Position numbers and translations under genes: made by a program
Shown: one piece after another, positions 49,461 to 59,837 of the stretch
Position numbering within the stretch: the stretch's first letter is position 1
Layout: every line of letters begins with the position of its first letter
Notes under the pieces: model-generated
Databases searched by the model: none
Told to the model about the DNA's origin: nothing
The model's input: only the letters and a program-made list of their open reading frames with translations
Source of the DNA: Endotrypanum monterogeii
Taxonomy: Eukaryota > Euglenozoa > Kinetoplastea > Trypanosomatida > Trypanosomatidae
Length of the DNA stretch: 64,000 nt
Assembly: GCA_000333855.2 (NCBI GenBank)
Contig: CM007344.1
Coordinates: 23,728-87,727 of the forward strand
Reading direction: 5' to 3'

Positions 49461-51194
49461 ATGAGCAACCGTATATGTGTGGTGGTGCGCAAGCGCCCCA
49501 TTTCGGACCCAGAGATGGACATAGTCGAGACACCCACACCTCGATGCATCGTAAACGAACCCAAGATCAAGTACGATCTCTCCCACTACACAGACCGCCA
49601 CACCTTTACTTTTGATGAGGTACTGGGAGAAACCTGCAACAACGCCAAGGTGTACCAGCGTTGCTGTCTGCCACTGATCGACACTGTGTTCAATCATGGC
49701 AATGCCACGTGCTTTGCCTACGGGCAAACCGGGTCTGGAAAAACGTACACGATGCTGGGCTCGCAGAAAGAACCAGGGCTTTACGCCATTGCAGCACGGG
49801 AGATCTTTGCGCGTGCCAACACAATCGACGCTGCCGTCTACGTATCTTTTTACGAAATATACGGCCGAAAAATATTCGATCTTCTCAATGACCGCCAGCG
49901 CCTTTTCGCTCGAGAAGACGCAGACAAGGTGATCAACATTTGTGGTCTGAGTGAGCATCAGGTGACAGATATTCAAGAGATCTTCGACGTCATCACTGCC
50001 GGGAGCGCATACCGTGCAGCAGGCCAGACAAGTGCCAACGCTGAGAGTAGCCGCTCGCATGCTGTCTTACAACTGGAGGTGCGGGAAACAAAGAGTGCCA
50101 ACGCGCGACGTGCCCCCAAGACAGTTGGTCGTATATCCTTCATCGACTTAGCGGGTAATGAGCGCGGTGCGGACACCTTCGACTGTGACCGAAAAACACG
50201 CATGGAAGGTGCAGAGATCAACAAATCCCTCTTGGCACTGAAGGAGTGCATCCGTGCCCTGGGTATGGGTAAGAGCCACGTTCCATTTCGGGGATCCATT
50301 CTGACTGAGGTGCTGCGCGACTCCTTCACTGGCAACAGCCGCACCACGATGATCTCAACCATCTCGCCGTCCTCGCAACACTGTGTGAATACACTCAACA
50401 CACTGCGTTATACCCAGCGCGTGAAAGACTTCGGCAGCGGTGTTGGGGGTGGTGCAAAAATCGAGCAGGTAGCTAGCAGCCCGCCTGTTCGCCGGCCCCC
50501 CGCAGCCCGGAGAAGGCCCTTCGAGGCGATTGTTGTAAAGAACCGCCCTGAGTGGGTCTCAGAATTTGCCTCTGACGTATCACCCGATGTGTCCCCGTCA
50601 GAAAATGGAGGCGGCGACGGTGACGCCGTTGCGCTCGAGGCGCCGAAAAACACCCCCAAACCCCACGGACGGCGCCTGTCGGTAGGCCGCAACAACGGCA
50701 CGCCCCCGCCCGCCTCGGCGTTGGTGAAAGTGAAGGATCCAAAAATTGCAACAATTGTGCAGACCCACATTGCCGCCCTGGAATCTGGCAACGACGACGA
50801 CGACGACGGTGACGAGGAGGATACCGGTAACGATCAGCGCACCGTGGCGAACGGTGGTGTTATGCAGAAGGAGGAAGAACGCCAGGTGCGGAAGGTGCAC
50901 GCCTATGTTGTCGAGGAGATTGCGAAGGCGGAGGAGAAGCTCATAGCACTGCACCGCCGGCACATCGACTCCAAGATGACTGGAATCAAAGAGGAAATCA
51001 CAGCAATCCAAAGCTTCGAGGAGTCCGACTCGGTGGATGAGTATGTGGCACGGGTTAAAGTACTGCTCACAAAGCAGCGCAACGACATGGACGAGATCTT
51101 GACGATGCTGAGCGGCATTGGGTCCATGCTTCGTGATGAAGAAGACCTATCCAAGACGCTCACGTCATCTGTAGGTGCTCGGCGATCATCATAG
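49461..51194 (+). CDS. Kinesin-13-like motor protein
   Basis: A 577-aa kinesin with the motor domain at the very N terminus (residues 4 to about 320). The P-loop GQTGSGKT is at 88-95, switch I NAESSRSH near 193-200 and switch II DLAGNE at 229-234. Microtubule-side features ALKECIRALG and the start VVVRKRP are typical of the kinesin-13 (MCAK) family, which depolymerises microtubule ends rather than walking. At the loop-2 position where kinesin-13s have KVD, this protein reads EPKIKYDLSHY, that is KYD. The usual N-terminal neck is missing because the protein starts at the first motor strand. After the motor come a Pro-rich and poly-Asp stretch (about 340-460) and a predicted coiled coil (about 470-560). 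It could regulate spindle or flagellar microtubules. ATP binding residues are intact. Confidence 0.9.
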   Translation: MSNRICVVVRKRPISDPEMDIVETPTPRCIVNEPKIKYDLSHYTDRHTFTFDEVLGETCNNAKVYQRCCLPLIDTVFNHGNATCFAYGQTGSGKTYTMLGSQKEPGLYAIAAREIFARANTIDAAVYVSFYEIYGRKIFDLLNDRQRLFAREDADKVINICGLSEHQVTDIQEIFDVITAGSAYRAAGQTSANAESSRSHAVLQLEVRETKSANARRAPKTVGRISFIDLAGNERGADTFDCDRKTRMEGAEINKSLLALKECIRALGMGKSHVPFRGSILTEVLRDSFTGNSRTTMISTISPSSQHCVNTLNTLRYTQRVKDFGSGVGGGAKIEQVASSPPVRRPPAARRRPFEAIVVKNRPEWVSEFASDVSPDVSPSENGGGDGDAVALEAPKNTPKPHGRRLSVGRNNGTPPPASALVKVKDPKIATIVQTHIAALESGNDDDDDGDEEDTGNDQRTVANGGVMQKEEERQVRKVHAYVVEEIAKAEEKLIALHRRHIDSKMTGIKEEITAIQSFEESDSVDEYVARVKVLLTKQRNDMDEILTMLSGIGSMLRDEEDLSKTLTSSVGARRSS

Positions 51195-52390
51195 GATTAG
51201 CCAAAAGAGGGAAGTTCAGGGACAGTTCTGGGGTCTTCATGCACCCCGCTCCTGTTTGCTTCCCTTCCCCCTCTCTTCACCGTGGCTCTTTCCATCCGTT
51301 GTGACGCTGAGGGGAGGAAGGGAATGCTGTTTCAGCGACCGAAGCGTATTTTTCTCCTTTCTTTTTTTTTAATTTTATGTCCCCCTTGCACCATTTTGTG
51401 TATCTTGCCACCGTGCGCACACACGCCTGCACATGCATACATACACACACACACACACCGATCGTCCACACAGCAACGTTGACACCCATGACTGGTAGGT
51501 ATTGATTGGTTATCTGCACATAGTTGCATATCATACACCTTATTATTATTGTTTTGTTCTCTGATTGCTATCCAAGAAAAAAAAAGCTCATCCCCCTCCC
51601 CTTCCCAGCTCACCCCCATACCCTTACAGATCTCTATGTATATATATATATATATATATACATATATGTATACGTATATTGTATGCTAGCTGTCAACACA
51701 TGTGTACGCGCTGTCGACAGACAAGTAATACTTAATATCTACTTTTTCTGTCTTTCCCTCTACATTTTTTTTTTCACGGTTTATCCTGGGGCTGCACCCT
51801 CCTCGGTTTCGCTTACTGTGAATTGTATCAGCATCCTGCCTTCACCCTCGTACCCTACCATTTCGCGGTGTCAGCCGTCACATAATGATTGAAGGTGAAG
51901 ACGTGCCCAGCGCACCTGTGGCGAGGGTGGGGGGGAAGGGGAGGATGGTAGGAAGCAGACGTACACGAGGTAATGCTTACGTAGTGCGCTCTCATATTCT
52001 CCATCCATTGGCTGATTGATGCCACTGGAAGTGTGTGTGTGTGTGGAACGAAAAAAAAAGGGAGAAAGCAAGCACGATGAGCTGGTTCGACATCAGCGCA
52101 TCGCTTTCATGTGCATGTATATGTGACTATGTGTTTTCATGCGTGTCTGTGTGTGTGTATGTGTATGTGTGCGCGCGTACATGCGCTTATGTTTACCGCC
52201 CCATCATCACTGCCCCCTTTATTGATTTCCATCTCTCAAGAATGCTTTTTTGTTGTATCGAAAGGAATGTGCGCTATGTGTGGTTCCCGTGTGAAGTCCA
52301 TGAGAGGGGAGTAGCTGGGGTGCGTGCCAGTGCATGCAAGCCTCCCGCTACCCTCGCTCTTTTCGTTCTCTCTTGCCTGACCACGCTGTC

Positions 52391-52421
<31 letters not shown>

Positions 52422-53624
52422 AATCACGTCAATACGCGCAAAACACAAAAAAAAACGGGAGCGGCAGGAGCCCACAAAACAATACATCAAAAGGGGGAGA
52501 CAGGGTGACATACACCGAAGAACGTCTGTTGTGTTGCATGAATTGGGAGGGGAAAGAACGGAAGGGGAAAGAATTTGAGATACTACAAAAGACCGAGACA
52601 AAAAACAAATAAAAAATTGACTGAGATGAATTAAAGGAGGGGGAGAGGGGGAGTATCGACACTGGGGGAAATACTTGACGGCATCAGCGGATAAACCACA
52701 ACCACCACCCGTCATTGATACTGACGCGCTAGATCGACGTGCGACCCAGCCGGGCTCTCTGCGTGCACCTTACACATATACCCTGTCCCTGCCATGTGTT
52801 GTTCTGACATAATCGGCAACTCCCTTCGATCATGATGTTCCCCCTCCTCCTGTTTCCCAACTCCCCCTTTCAGCAACGAGACAAACGTGGGCACGTAAGC
52901 GTGCAACATACTGATATGGAACAATCTTGTTGTATGGCTCCTTTATTTCTCATCCATTACTTCTCTCTCCATTACCTTGAGCCCTGCTTGATGGATTCCA
53001 TGATCACTATTAAGCGACAGTGTCTTTCCTTAGCTTCTATAGGAGAACCGCTCAGCAACGCCTGCAAAGCTAGAATTCAACCTACTATCCCCCCCCATAA
53101 CCCCACAGATCTTTGTGCACACGCAACTCACACGCTACTTGTGCTCTCCCCCATTTCCCCTTCACCTGCTATCCATTCCTTGTGTATGCGTGTGTGTGTG
53201 GTTGTGAAAGCTACTGCTTCCTCCTAATCCTACGGACGCGCTCCAATACACACCTCATCTCGATTACTTCAAGCTCGCCTTCATTTTTATTATTGATTCT
53301 CTTCGTGCTTCTCACATACATCTTCATTTGGCTCGACATACCCCCCTGTTTATGTGAAGATCTCCCCTCTTTTATTCAGAGTGCTTTCGCAGTCTGCACA
53401 CCGCCCAATATTGTCCATGTAGGCGTGAATGAGTGAGTGAGTAGAGTCTCTGTGGATGTTGCGATATCGTGTCGCTCATTTTTTTCCCACCCTCTGTTCC
53501 CTATTCCATTGCTCGCTGTGATAGGTGTGCTCGGCACACCTTTCTTCCGTAGGGAGGTGCTCGGGTGATCTCGATTGGATGCGCACTGAGCCACACACGC
53601 GTACGCGGAATTGAACGCGCACAT
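51195..53624. other. Long spacer (2.4 kb) with TA and GT arrays
   Basis: The spacer holds CA at 51445-51459, TA arrays at 51638-51661 and 52391-52418, imperfect GT sequence at 52140-52175, A runs at 52047 and 52448, and a C/T-rich stretch from about 53100 to 53510. A 157-codon frame at 52035-52508 is made of Cys/Val/Tyr-rich repeat translation and was not accepted. No gene was seen. Confidence 0.55.
53475..53524 (+). promoter_or_regulatory. Candidate trans-splice acceptor for the PPPDE gene
   Basis: A strong tract (TTTTTTTCCCACCCTCTGTT and onward) ends near 53510. The next AG is at 53523-53524, about 100 bases before the ATG at 53625. It was predicted by eye. Confidence 0.45.
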
Positions 53625-56600
53625 ATGGCCTTCTGGTGCTGTGGAACGGGTAGAACCTCTGGTGTTGCTTCAAAAAATGCAGCACAGCTGCGCAGCCTCG
53701 AGTCGATAGGTCTCTCGCGCGGCAACAGCCCGCGCTTACGGCGCGCTGAAGTCCAGATACCCGTCACCCTCAACGTGTACAGTCTGCTTGAGAGCAACAA
53801 GAAGCTATCCAAGATGGGAATGGGTGTCTTCCACACAGGTGTCGTGGTGTACGGAATCGAGTGGGGCTACGGCGAGGTCGTAGAGAATCCCAACGCCTCT
53901 GGGCTCTTCTGCGTGCATCCTGGGCAAGCCGCTGGAACCCTCTACCGCACCATCCGCATCGGCCACACCACCCGCTCACCCATGCAGGTCGATACCATCC
54001 TGCACCGGCTCGAGAATGAGTGGCGCAGTTGTGAGTATCATATTCTCCATCACAACTGCAATCACTTTGCCCAGGCCTTTTGCGATCTGCTGAGTACAAC
54101 AGAGAAGCTGCAGGTGCCGCTGTGGTGCAACCGTGCGGCCCGTATCGGCGACCGCGTCATCCCGCGCCGACTTGCAACCAAGGTGCAGCGCATGTTGGAC
54201 GATGAGCCTCCTAGGGCCGTGGCGGTGGTGCCTTCATCGAACATCAAAGAGGTTCCTATATCGGTGGTACCACGCGAATGGTACCTGCACCCCAGCGTCT
54301 TCCAGCCGCTGCGCTACATCGATGAGAGCAATGCGCTCTTGGCAGACGCCAGAGAAGGACCAAGTGCTGCAGCTGCTCAGGGCAGCACACACTACAACGT
54401 CGAGTACGATATAGTGCCACCACCAGGCTACGAGCGGGCCAATTCCGAAATCATGCACCCATCTCTCGCCCGGCGTGAGATATACTCGACTATAGACAAG
54501 AAAGGCAGCATCACGCACACTATGGTCATCGAAGATCAGCGCACCTTCAGTCTATCTTTGGAGGGTGAAGCTGCTCAGCACTCGACCGCGTCTTGCCGCA
54601 CAGCGAAGTCTACTTCAGATAATGTGATCGCACCACCATCGCTCGGCATCACCTTCATGAGCGGCGGGGACGACTGTGTAGTGCTACCCCGCAAGCAGGC
54701 CTCGCAAGTCCAGCCCCAGAAATTAGACTTGGCTGCCTCGCCGCAAGGCTTGGAAGCTGAACTGGACCTGGACAACGTCAGCTACAGTGACGCTGAAGAG
54801 GAGTTGTCGCCATCCGTCGTGTTGCGCATACCATTGGTTTCGTCTGGCAACTCCACAAACTGGCGGCAAAGCGAAAGCTCCGATCAGCAACAGCACCACA
54901 ACCTCGAGACCAACTCCAGGGACGCGAGCACAGACACGTCCCTGGACAACGCGCTGTACTCCATGCGCGAATCATCTTTTCGGTCTATGTGCATCGGACC
55001 CTCGGAATACAGTGATACCGAGGCATCGCCACCGCCGTCACCATCCTTGTATAAAGCACCGCAGGTAACACCGGTTGGCTGCATCACAACTGTGTCCCCT
55101 ACCCAGACGAACGCATCAATCGAACAACCCAGTCAGGTCGCTAGCGACGCAATGGCCGACAGGCACGACCCCAGCACTAGCGTCCAGGATACATCGGTCC
55201 ATGTGAGCCACAGTTTGAAGGGTGCGGTGTCGCCACCAAAGAGCAAACACAACAAGCAAAAATCCAACAGAAGCAAAAAGAAGGAGTGGACGCTGAAGAA
55301 AAAAACATCTACAAGCCTCAGCGACATGGCTTCCGCACTGATCTGTGACGCATCCCTCTCATCCATTCCACCACCAGCAGCAGCAGCAGCAGCAGCACCA
55401 GCAGCAGCAGCACCAGCAGCAGCAGCACCAGCAGCAGCAGCACCGGAGAAGCGCAAACGCAAGAACAGCTCGCCTTGGACGTTTCTCAAAAGCAATCGCC
55501 ACCTCTCAAGTTCAGCTGGCAACGAAAAGACAGTCGGCAAGTACCTCCCTACCAGGTCGTCATCCAACAAGATGTCCTCCGTCGTCGATGAGGGTCTGCG
55601 TGCTGCCGTCGCTTCTGTGTCGCCAAAATGGTCGATACCGTTCCCATCCCCAGAGCCCGATGCGCACCAGGACAAGGCAGCGACCTCGGTAGTAGCCGAT
55701 AGTAGCGGCCTTCCCGATCCTACCGCGGACTCGACGCTGCCATCGAGGTGGGAAAGGAGCCACGCTCGCATGCTCCCCTTCACTGCCTTGGACTCTCTGG
55801 CCTCGACACACACTCTCCCCGTCTCCTCCGAAAGTAACAACCGCGAACAGGATGTCCTGTACGAAGGATCGCAAAGTACCAACAACACGTCGCAGGTGCA
55901 GTCTTCAAGCAGTGACTGGGCAGTGCTAGAAACCCAACCGCCGTTGTCACCGGGCTGTAAGACGGTACACCTCCCGCTGATCCTCGGCATCCCGGCTGCA
56001 GAAAGTACTAGGCAGCATGTGACAGCGCCCTCTGAGCAGCTCCTGTCGCACACCAAGATGTCGCTGATGCAAAGCGGCAAGCATTCGTATGTAAACCTGA
56101 CAGACCTATTTTTGACACAATCCGCGCTCTCCATCCCAGAAAGTCCAGGTACGTTGGGCTCACCACCCGTCCGAACGCCAGAACGACATAGCATGATCAC
56201 CAACAGCCGGGCTGACACCCCTTTGCGCTCGCTTACCACATTCTCTCGGCAGCACTGGCGCGCCAGCTCATCCGCTGCGATGGATGACACGCCTCTTCTG
56301 GGAGGTGTGCAAAACCAGACCCCCTTCCCTTCAGCACCAAGACAACACTTAACAGAGCACGGCACATCATCTTTTCCCCAGCCCGACTTGGGCAGCGACG
56401 GGGTGAAGCCGAAACCACTCAGCAACGACAGCTGCCACAGTCGAGGGACTTGGGAAGCCCACACCCCGATAGCACCATTCCCTCGACGACCGTCATTTAT
56501 GTACCGCGAGGTAGCTGCCATGGGTGATGATGTGGTCGGCCAGGCCACTTCCGGGGAGTGCTGCCATACCACTCTGTATGCGCCACCCATTCTTGGCTTC

Positions 56601-56684
56601 GAGTTGGAGTCTCCTGAGCGCACCCGCTTGACACCGTCAGGAGAACCGTCCCCACCGAACGACGAGCAGCCAACCACACCGTAA
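53625..56684 (+). CDS. PPPDE/DeSI-type thiol isopeptidase with long disordered tail
   Basis: A 1019-aa protein. Residues about 45-165 form a PPPDE (DeSI, peptidase family C97) domain. It begins VTLNVYSLL, has the catalytic His in GVFHTGVVVYG (His70), the strand EWGYGEV, and the catalytic Cys in LHHNCNHFAQAF (Cys145). Both catalytic residues are present. Known DeSI proteins remove SUMO or ubiquitin from substrates. The order of the circularly permuted papain-like fold, His before Cys, is kept. The remaining 850 residues are Ser/Pro/Thr-rich and disordered, far longer than the 150-250 residue animal DeSI proteins. They include a Lys-rich patch (about 545-570) and a run of Ala with periodic Pro (about 584-606). 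ATG 53625 starts MAFWCCGTG, and the twin Cys could be acylated. The frame opens with GTG at 53565. Confidence 0.88.
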   Translation: MAFWCCGTGRTSGVASKNAAQLRSLESIGLSRGNSPRLRRAEVQIPVTLNVYSLLESNKKLSKMGMGVFHTGVVVYGIEWGYGEVVENPNASGLFCVHPGQAAGTLYRTIRIGHTTRSPMQVDTILHRLENEWRSCEYHILHHNCNHFAQAFCDLLSTTEKLQVPLWCNRAARIGDRVIPRRLATKVQRMLDDEPPRAVAVVPSSNIKEVPISVVPREWYLHPSVFQPLRYIDESNALLADAREGPSAAAAQGSTHYNVEYDIVPPPGYERANSEIMHPSLARREIYSTIDKKGSITHTMVIEDQRTFSLSLEGEAAQHSTASCRTAKSTSDNVIAPPSLGITFMSGGDDCVVLPRKQASQVQPQKLDLAASPQGLEAELDLDNVSYSDAEEELSPSVVLRIPLVSSGNSTNWRQSESSDQQQHHNLETNSRDASTDTSLDNALYSMRESSFRSMCIGPSEYSDTEASPPPSPSLYKAPQVTPVGCITTVSPTQTNASIEQPSQVASDAMADRHDPSTSVQDTSVHVSHSLKGAVSPPKSKHNKQKSNRSKKKEWTLKKKTSTSLSDMASALICDASLSSIPPPAAAAAAAPAAAAPAAAAPAAAAPEKRKRKNSSPWTFLKSNRHLSSSAGNEKTVGKYLPTRSSSNKMSSVVDEGLRAAVASVSPKWSIPFPSPEPDAHQDKAATSVVADSSGLPDPTADSTLPSRWERSHARMLPFTALDSLASTHTLPVSSESNNREQDVLYEGSQSTNNTSQVQSSSSDWAVLETQPPLSPGCKTVHLPLILGIPAAESTRQHVTAPSEQLLSHTKMSLMQSGKHSYVNLTDLFLTQSALSIPESPGTLGSPPVRTPERHSMITNSRADTPLRSLTTFSRQHWRASSSAAMDDTPLLGGVQNQTPFPSAPRQHLTEHGTSSFPQPDLGSDGVKPKPLSNDSCHSRGTWEAHTPIAPFPRRPSFMYREVAAMGDDVVGQATSGECCHTTLYAPPILGFELESPERTRLTPSGEPSPPNDEQPTTP
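55373..55441 (+). repeat. In-frame CAG/CAC-type repeat encoding Pro-Ala4 units
   Basis: A trinucleotide array of GCA codons with a CCA every fifth codon in its second part. It encodes an Ala tract with periodic Pro inside the tail of the PPPDE protein. Read on the other frames it would give Gln/His or Ser/Thr tracts. Confidence 0.9.
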
Positions 56685-57533
56685 AAAGTACTTGACCCTC
56701 AGAAAGCCACAACTCAGGTTGCTGTCCAGTGTGTGTACTTCAGATTTTGTTGTATCATCCGCACCCCTCCCCTCTTTTGTAACTTTTGCACGATGCCTGC
56801 CATATGACATACCTCCCCCTATGCTGATCAGCGATCCCCTGGAAAAAAAAAAAACATCCAAGTAAACTCGACAAGTTTTCCCTCGGTCCTCTTTTGTCCG
56901 GTGAGGAAAATGAAGCTTCCGCCACCCGACGCGCCTGCGTGTATGTGGATGGTTGATGCAACTGACAAGGCCAGCATCAACCCAAAAGCCCATGGATTGG
57001 AAATCGGCCCGCCAACAAACACACCCAAGCCGGACGGGCGGCCAGAATGCCCCCCCCCCCTGCCCCCGCTCCCCCATTCCCCCCCCCCCCCGAACATACC
57101 CCCCTCGGCCACCCCCACAACCCGGCGTGGGGCTTTGCCAACGCCCCTGGCCAGCGGCGGGCCTGCCCCACGCGAGAACTGAGGGCTGGCTCAGCGCACC
57201 GCGAGACGAAATCGGAACGCAAACCACCCCGCGGCCGAACGCCCCAAAACGGACACCGATCATTCCAAAGCCCGGCAGAGAGAAAGAAAGCCAATATAAA
57301 AAAGCTCACTGATACATGCGTCGCACCTCACAGTGCAGCTTTCCAAAAGCAAGCATGTTATGACTTCCTCAAAAAGCTGAAAGTCACAACATGTAGGGCT
57401 TCTCTTACCCCCATATTATAAATGCCATTGCATCTCTTCAAAACAGTGACGAACGATGACACAACATAATCCGCGCCTCTTTCTCCTTCCCCATCATCTC
57501 CGTTACATTAGGAAAATTTAGCAAGTGAGCTCA
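56685..57533. other. Spacer with an extremely C-rich block
   Basis: A 0.85-kb spacer. Its first part is ordinary. From about 56920 to 57280 the + strand becomes strongly C-rich, with C runs of 9-12 at 57050-57090. After about 57300 it becomes AT-rich. Overlapping open frames in the C-rich block are Pro/Gly-rich on all frames and were not accepted as genes. Confidence 0.6.
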
Positions 57534-59837
57534 ATGTGGAAAAACAGTCTCATTGAAATAGGAAGCCGAGCCGGCAAAAAGGCTACCCACACATCAATAA
57601 ATAAGTTACAGAAAACGGTGCTCACCGATTTAAAGATTACCCGCTCCTGTCCTCAGAGCAGTATACACCCGCTGTTCTCGGCTGGAGCAGATGCCCTTGT
57701 TGATTCACGAAATGAGTACCTTACACAACTTCAGAGCAGCATTCTACACTCTTCCCTCTCAACATCGACACAAGCGGTACGCTCCGGCGACGAGGAAGCT
57801 GCTCTCCTGCGAAGTGTAGAGTTGTTCCCCTTTATCTATGCTCAAGAGGCCTTCTGTGCCCTGTTGAAAGCGGGCGAGGTTCAAAATGCACTTCAGTTGA
57901 CAACGTTGTGGAAGTATCGAAAACCAAGTACCACAAGATCAGCCCGTAAAAAGGCGAAGCGTGAACTTCTCAACACCATTGGCGCCTTGGCAGAACTAAA
58001 AGATGCCTCCACATTGAAAGCACTCATTAACGTCTTATGTGAGGCTCTTAGAGAACAACACAGTGCGCAAAATTCTGCGCTCCGAGCGGTATCACTGACG
58101 TACAGCAACGCTTGTCCGCCGCTCATTCAGTACAAACTGCTTGCTCCCTTGGGTTCGTTGGTCATTGCGCAGATTCTAGCCCACGCAGTGGAAACCGTAT
58201 GCCGACTCGGTAATGGGGACGAACTCTCCTTGCTGGAAAAACTGGTCATTTTAGACAAGTGTGCTGATATCAGCGTCACGAGCGTCGGAACAACCTACCT
58301 GTCGTATAGGCTGCACCGCTTGTTGGAATTGTGCACAGCAGAAAGGGAATTCGATGCCAATTTTTCAAAACAAGTATGCCCCGACCTGCCGTGGAAGCTA
58401 GTTCACCCCTCACGCTACAGTGCCCTGGATATCCTTTCTCTCACCACTAAGGAGGCTCGTTATATTCGAGAGAACTGGGTTTCGTGTGGTATTTTTCAAC
58501 TTGATCCTACCCCGACCAAACATCTCTCAAAATGGCGCACCGTACTGAGTCAAATATTATTAACTTCGAAAACACTCCTAGTGATAGAAGCAAATTGTCT
58601 ACTGCTGTCTCTAATGTGCTGCCCTGCTAAAAACGCTGCTATTGGTGATCGCCCTTCCATCACTGCTGTTCGGAATAGTATTTTAGATCTCCTGAGCCAC
58701 TCACATCCCACCGTCCGCCGTCATGCTGCCATACGCTTGCTGAAGAAACGTAAACTTTTGAGGACGTTGCAGATATCACCGTTTGCCACGGCATACATCT
58801 ACTTGCAGTCTTTTCACTCCAAGGATGTCGTAGGCACGAAGCTCTGTATAATATGTAAAGTGCTACTATTCCGTTTGTGTCGTGAAGGTCGCTATACTGA
58901 TGCTGCGCAGCTGGTATGGAATCATCTCACTACCGAATGTTCCGCTACTGTCATGCTCTTTAAGAAAAATGCGACCTTGCTTGACATTGCTGTGGCTGCG
59001 GTGAGCCAAGCAATGCGTGAGGCGTCCACGAAGAGGTGTAGTAAAAGTTGGATGGGGTACCGTTCTCTGGCGCTGCTGCGCTCAGCAGCCTCTCACTCCC
59101 ATCACGTTACTGTGATGCACTGTGTCCCCGTTTGTGTTGGTGCGCTTGAATGCGGCGTCCCTTTCGCAGCCGTCAACGAAGCACTTTCACGTATCTTCGG
59201 GGATGATGCTGGACAGAAAATGTGGGCCCTGAATCTAGTTCGATTGTGCGCTGAAACTGAAAAATTCCCGACAAAGGTGAAGACAAATCGATGTGGTATC
59301 GCTACCGATGTTGCCTCCATTCTTGAACATGTGTGCCGTGAGCAGGGGAACCAACACGACAAGGCAGTGTTGCTGACACCCTCACGAAGCAAGCAGCTTG
59401 CTTTGTGGACAACGGTGACAGAGCAGCACTCAAACCCCCGCTTGAAATCACTAATGACCGCTGTTTTTTTTGATCGTGCCGCCCGAAACTCCATTCTCGA
59501 GTGCACGTGGTGTTGTCACCTAACGCAGAGCAAACAAGGCTCTTCTCAGAGGAAGGATGCGAATCAAAAACTAATTTCAGACATATGGAATTGGGAGGTT
59601 GCAGCGTCAATTGCTTCGAATTGCTCGAGTGGTGAAAGTTTCACTTGGTTCCTCAGCTGCTTGAAGCGCCGAAAGCCTCATCGTAGCTCTGAAGCTTCCA
59701 GCAACCTAGATAATGTTACTGCGGTTCTATGTAGTGAGATGGATGCCTACCTTCCTAGCCCTGCAATCACTAGAAGACCGGAAGACTCTTTGTTTGCACC
59801 ACTGCAATCGAGCAAGAAATCTAATAATGGTGCCTAA
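57534..59837 (+). CDS. Unknown helical protein, less GC-biased codons
   Basis: A 767-aa protein with no recognised family. It is rich in Leu, Ala, Ser and Cys and appears almost wholly alpha-helical, with paired helices such as RHAAIRLLKKRKLLRTL and DAAQLVWNHL that suggest a HEAT- or PPR-like solenoid. The N terminus (WKNSLIEIGSRAGKKATHTS) is basic and could be a mitochondrial targeting sequence. No membrane helix or enzymatic motif was seen. Third codon positions use A and T much more often than in the genes to the left, which suggests a weakly biased, low-expression or faster evolving gene. ATG 57534 is the first ATG; the frame opens with GTG at 57525. Confidence 0.75.
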   Translation: MWKNSLIEIGSRAGKKATHTSINKLQKTVLTDLKITRSCPQSSIHPLFSAGADALVDSRNEYLTQLQSSILHSSLSTSTQAVRSGDEEAALLRSVELFPFIYAQEAFCALLKAGEVQNALQLTTLWKYRKPSTTRSARKKAKRELLNTIGALAELKDASTLKALINVLCEALREQHSAQNSALRAVSLTYSNACPPLIQYKLLAPLGSLVIAQILAHAVETVCRLGNGDELSLLEKLVILDKCADISVTSVGTTYLSYRLHRLLELCTAEREFDANFSKQVCPDLPWKLVHPSRYSALDILSLTTKEARYIRENWVSCGIFQLDPTPTKHLSKWRTVLSQILLTSKTLLVIEANCLLLSLMCCPAKNAAIGDRPSITAVRNSILDLLSHSHPTVRRHAAIRLLKKRKLLRTLQISPFATAYIYLQSFHSKDVVGTKLCIICKVLLFRLCREGRYTDAAQLVWNHLTTECSATVMLFKKNATLLDIAVAAVSQAMREASTKRCSKSWMGYRSLALLRSAASHSHHVTVMHCVPVCVGALECGVPFAAVNEALSRIFGDDAGQKMWALNLVRLCAETEKFPTKVKTNRCGIATDVASILEHVCREQGNQHDKAVLLTPSRSKQLALWTTVTEQHSNPRLKSLMTAVFFDRAARNSILECTWCCHLTQSKQGSSQRKDANQKLISDIWNWEVAASIASNCSSGESFTWFLSCLKRRKPHRSSEASSNLDNVTAVLCSEMDAYLPSPAITRRPEDSLFAPLQSSKKSNNGA

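Noticed and set aside
52035..52508. 157-codon + frame in the spacer after the kinesin gene
   Set aside because: The translation is repeat-derived Cys/Val/Tyr and poly-Ile-Tyr sequence from GT and TA arrays.
55133..56677. 514-codon open frame on the - strand
   Set aside because: It mirrors the disordered tail of the PPPDE protein and contains only low-complexity translation.
56953..57421. Overlapping Pro-rich and Gly-rich frames on both strands
   Set aside because: They come from the C-rich block, are open in several frames at once and contain no structured segment.
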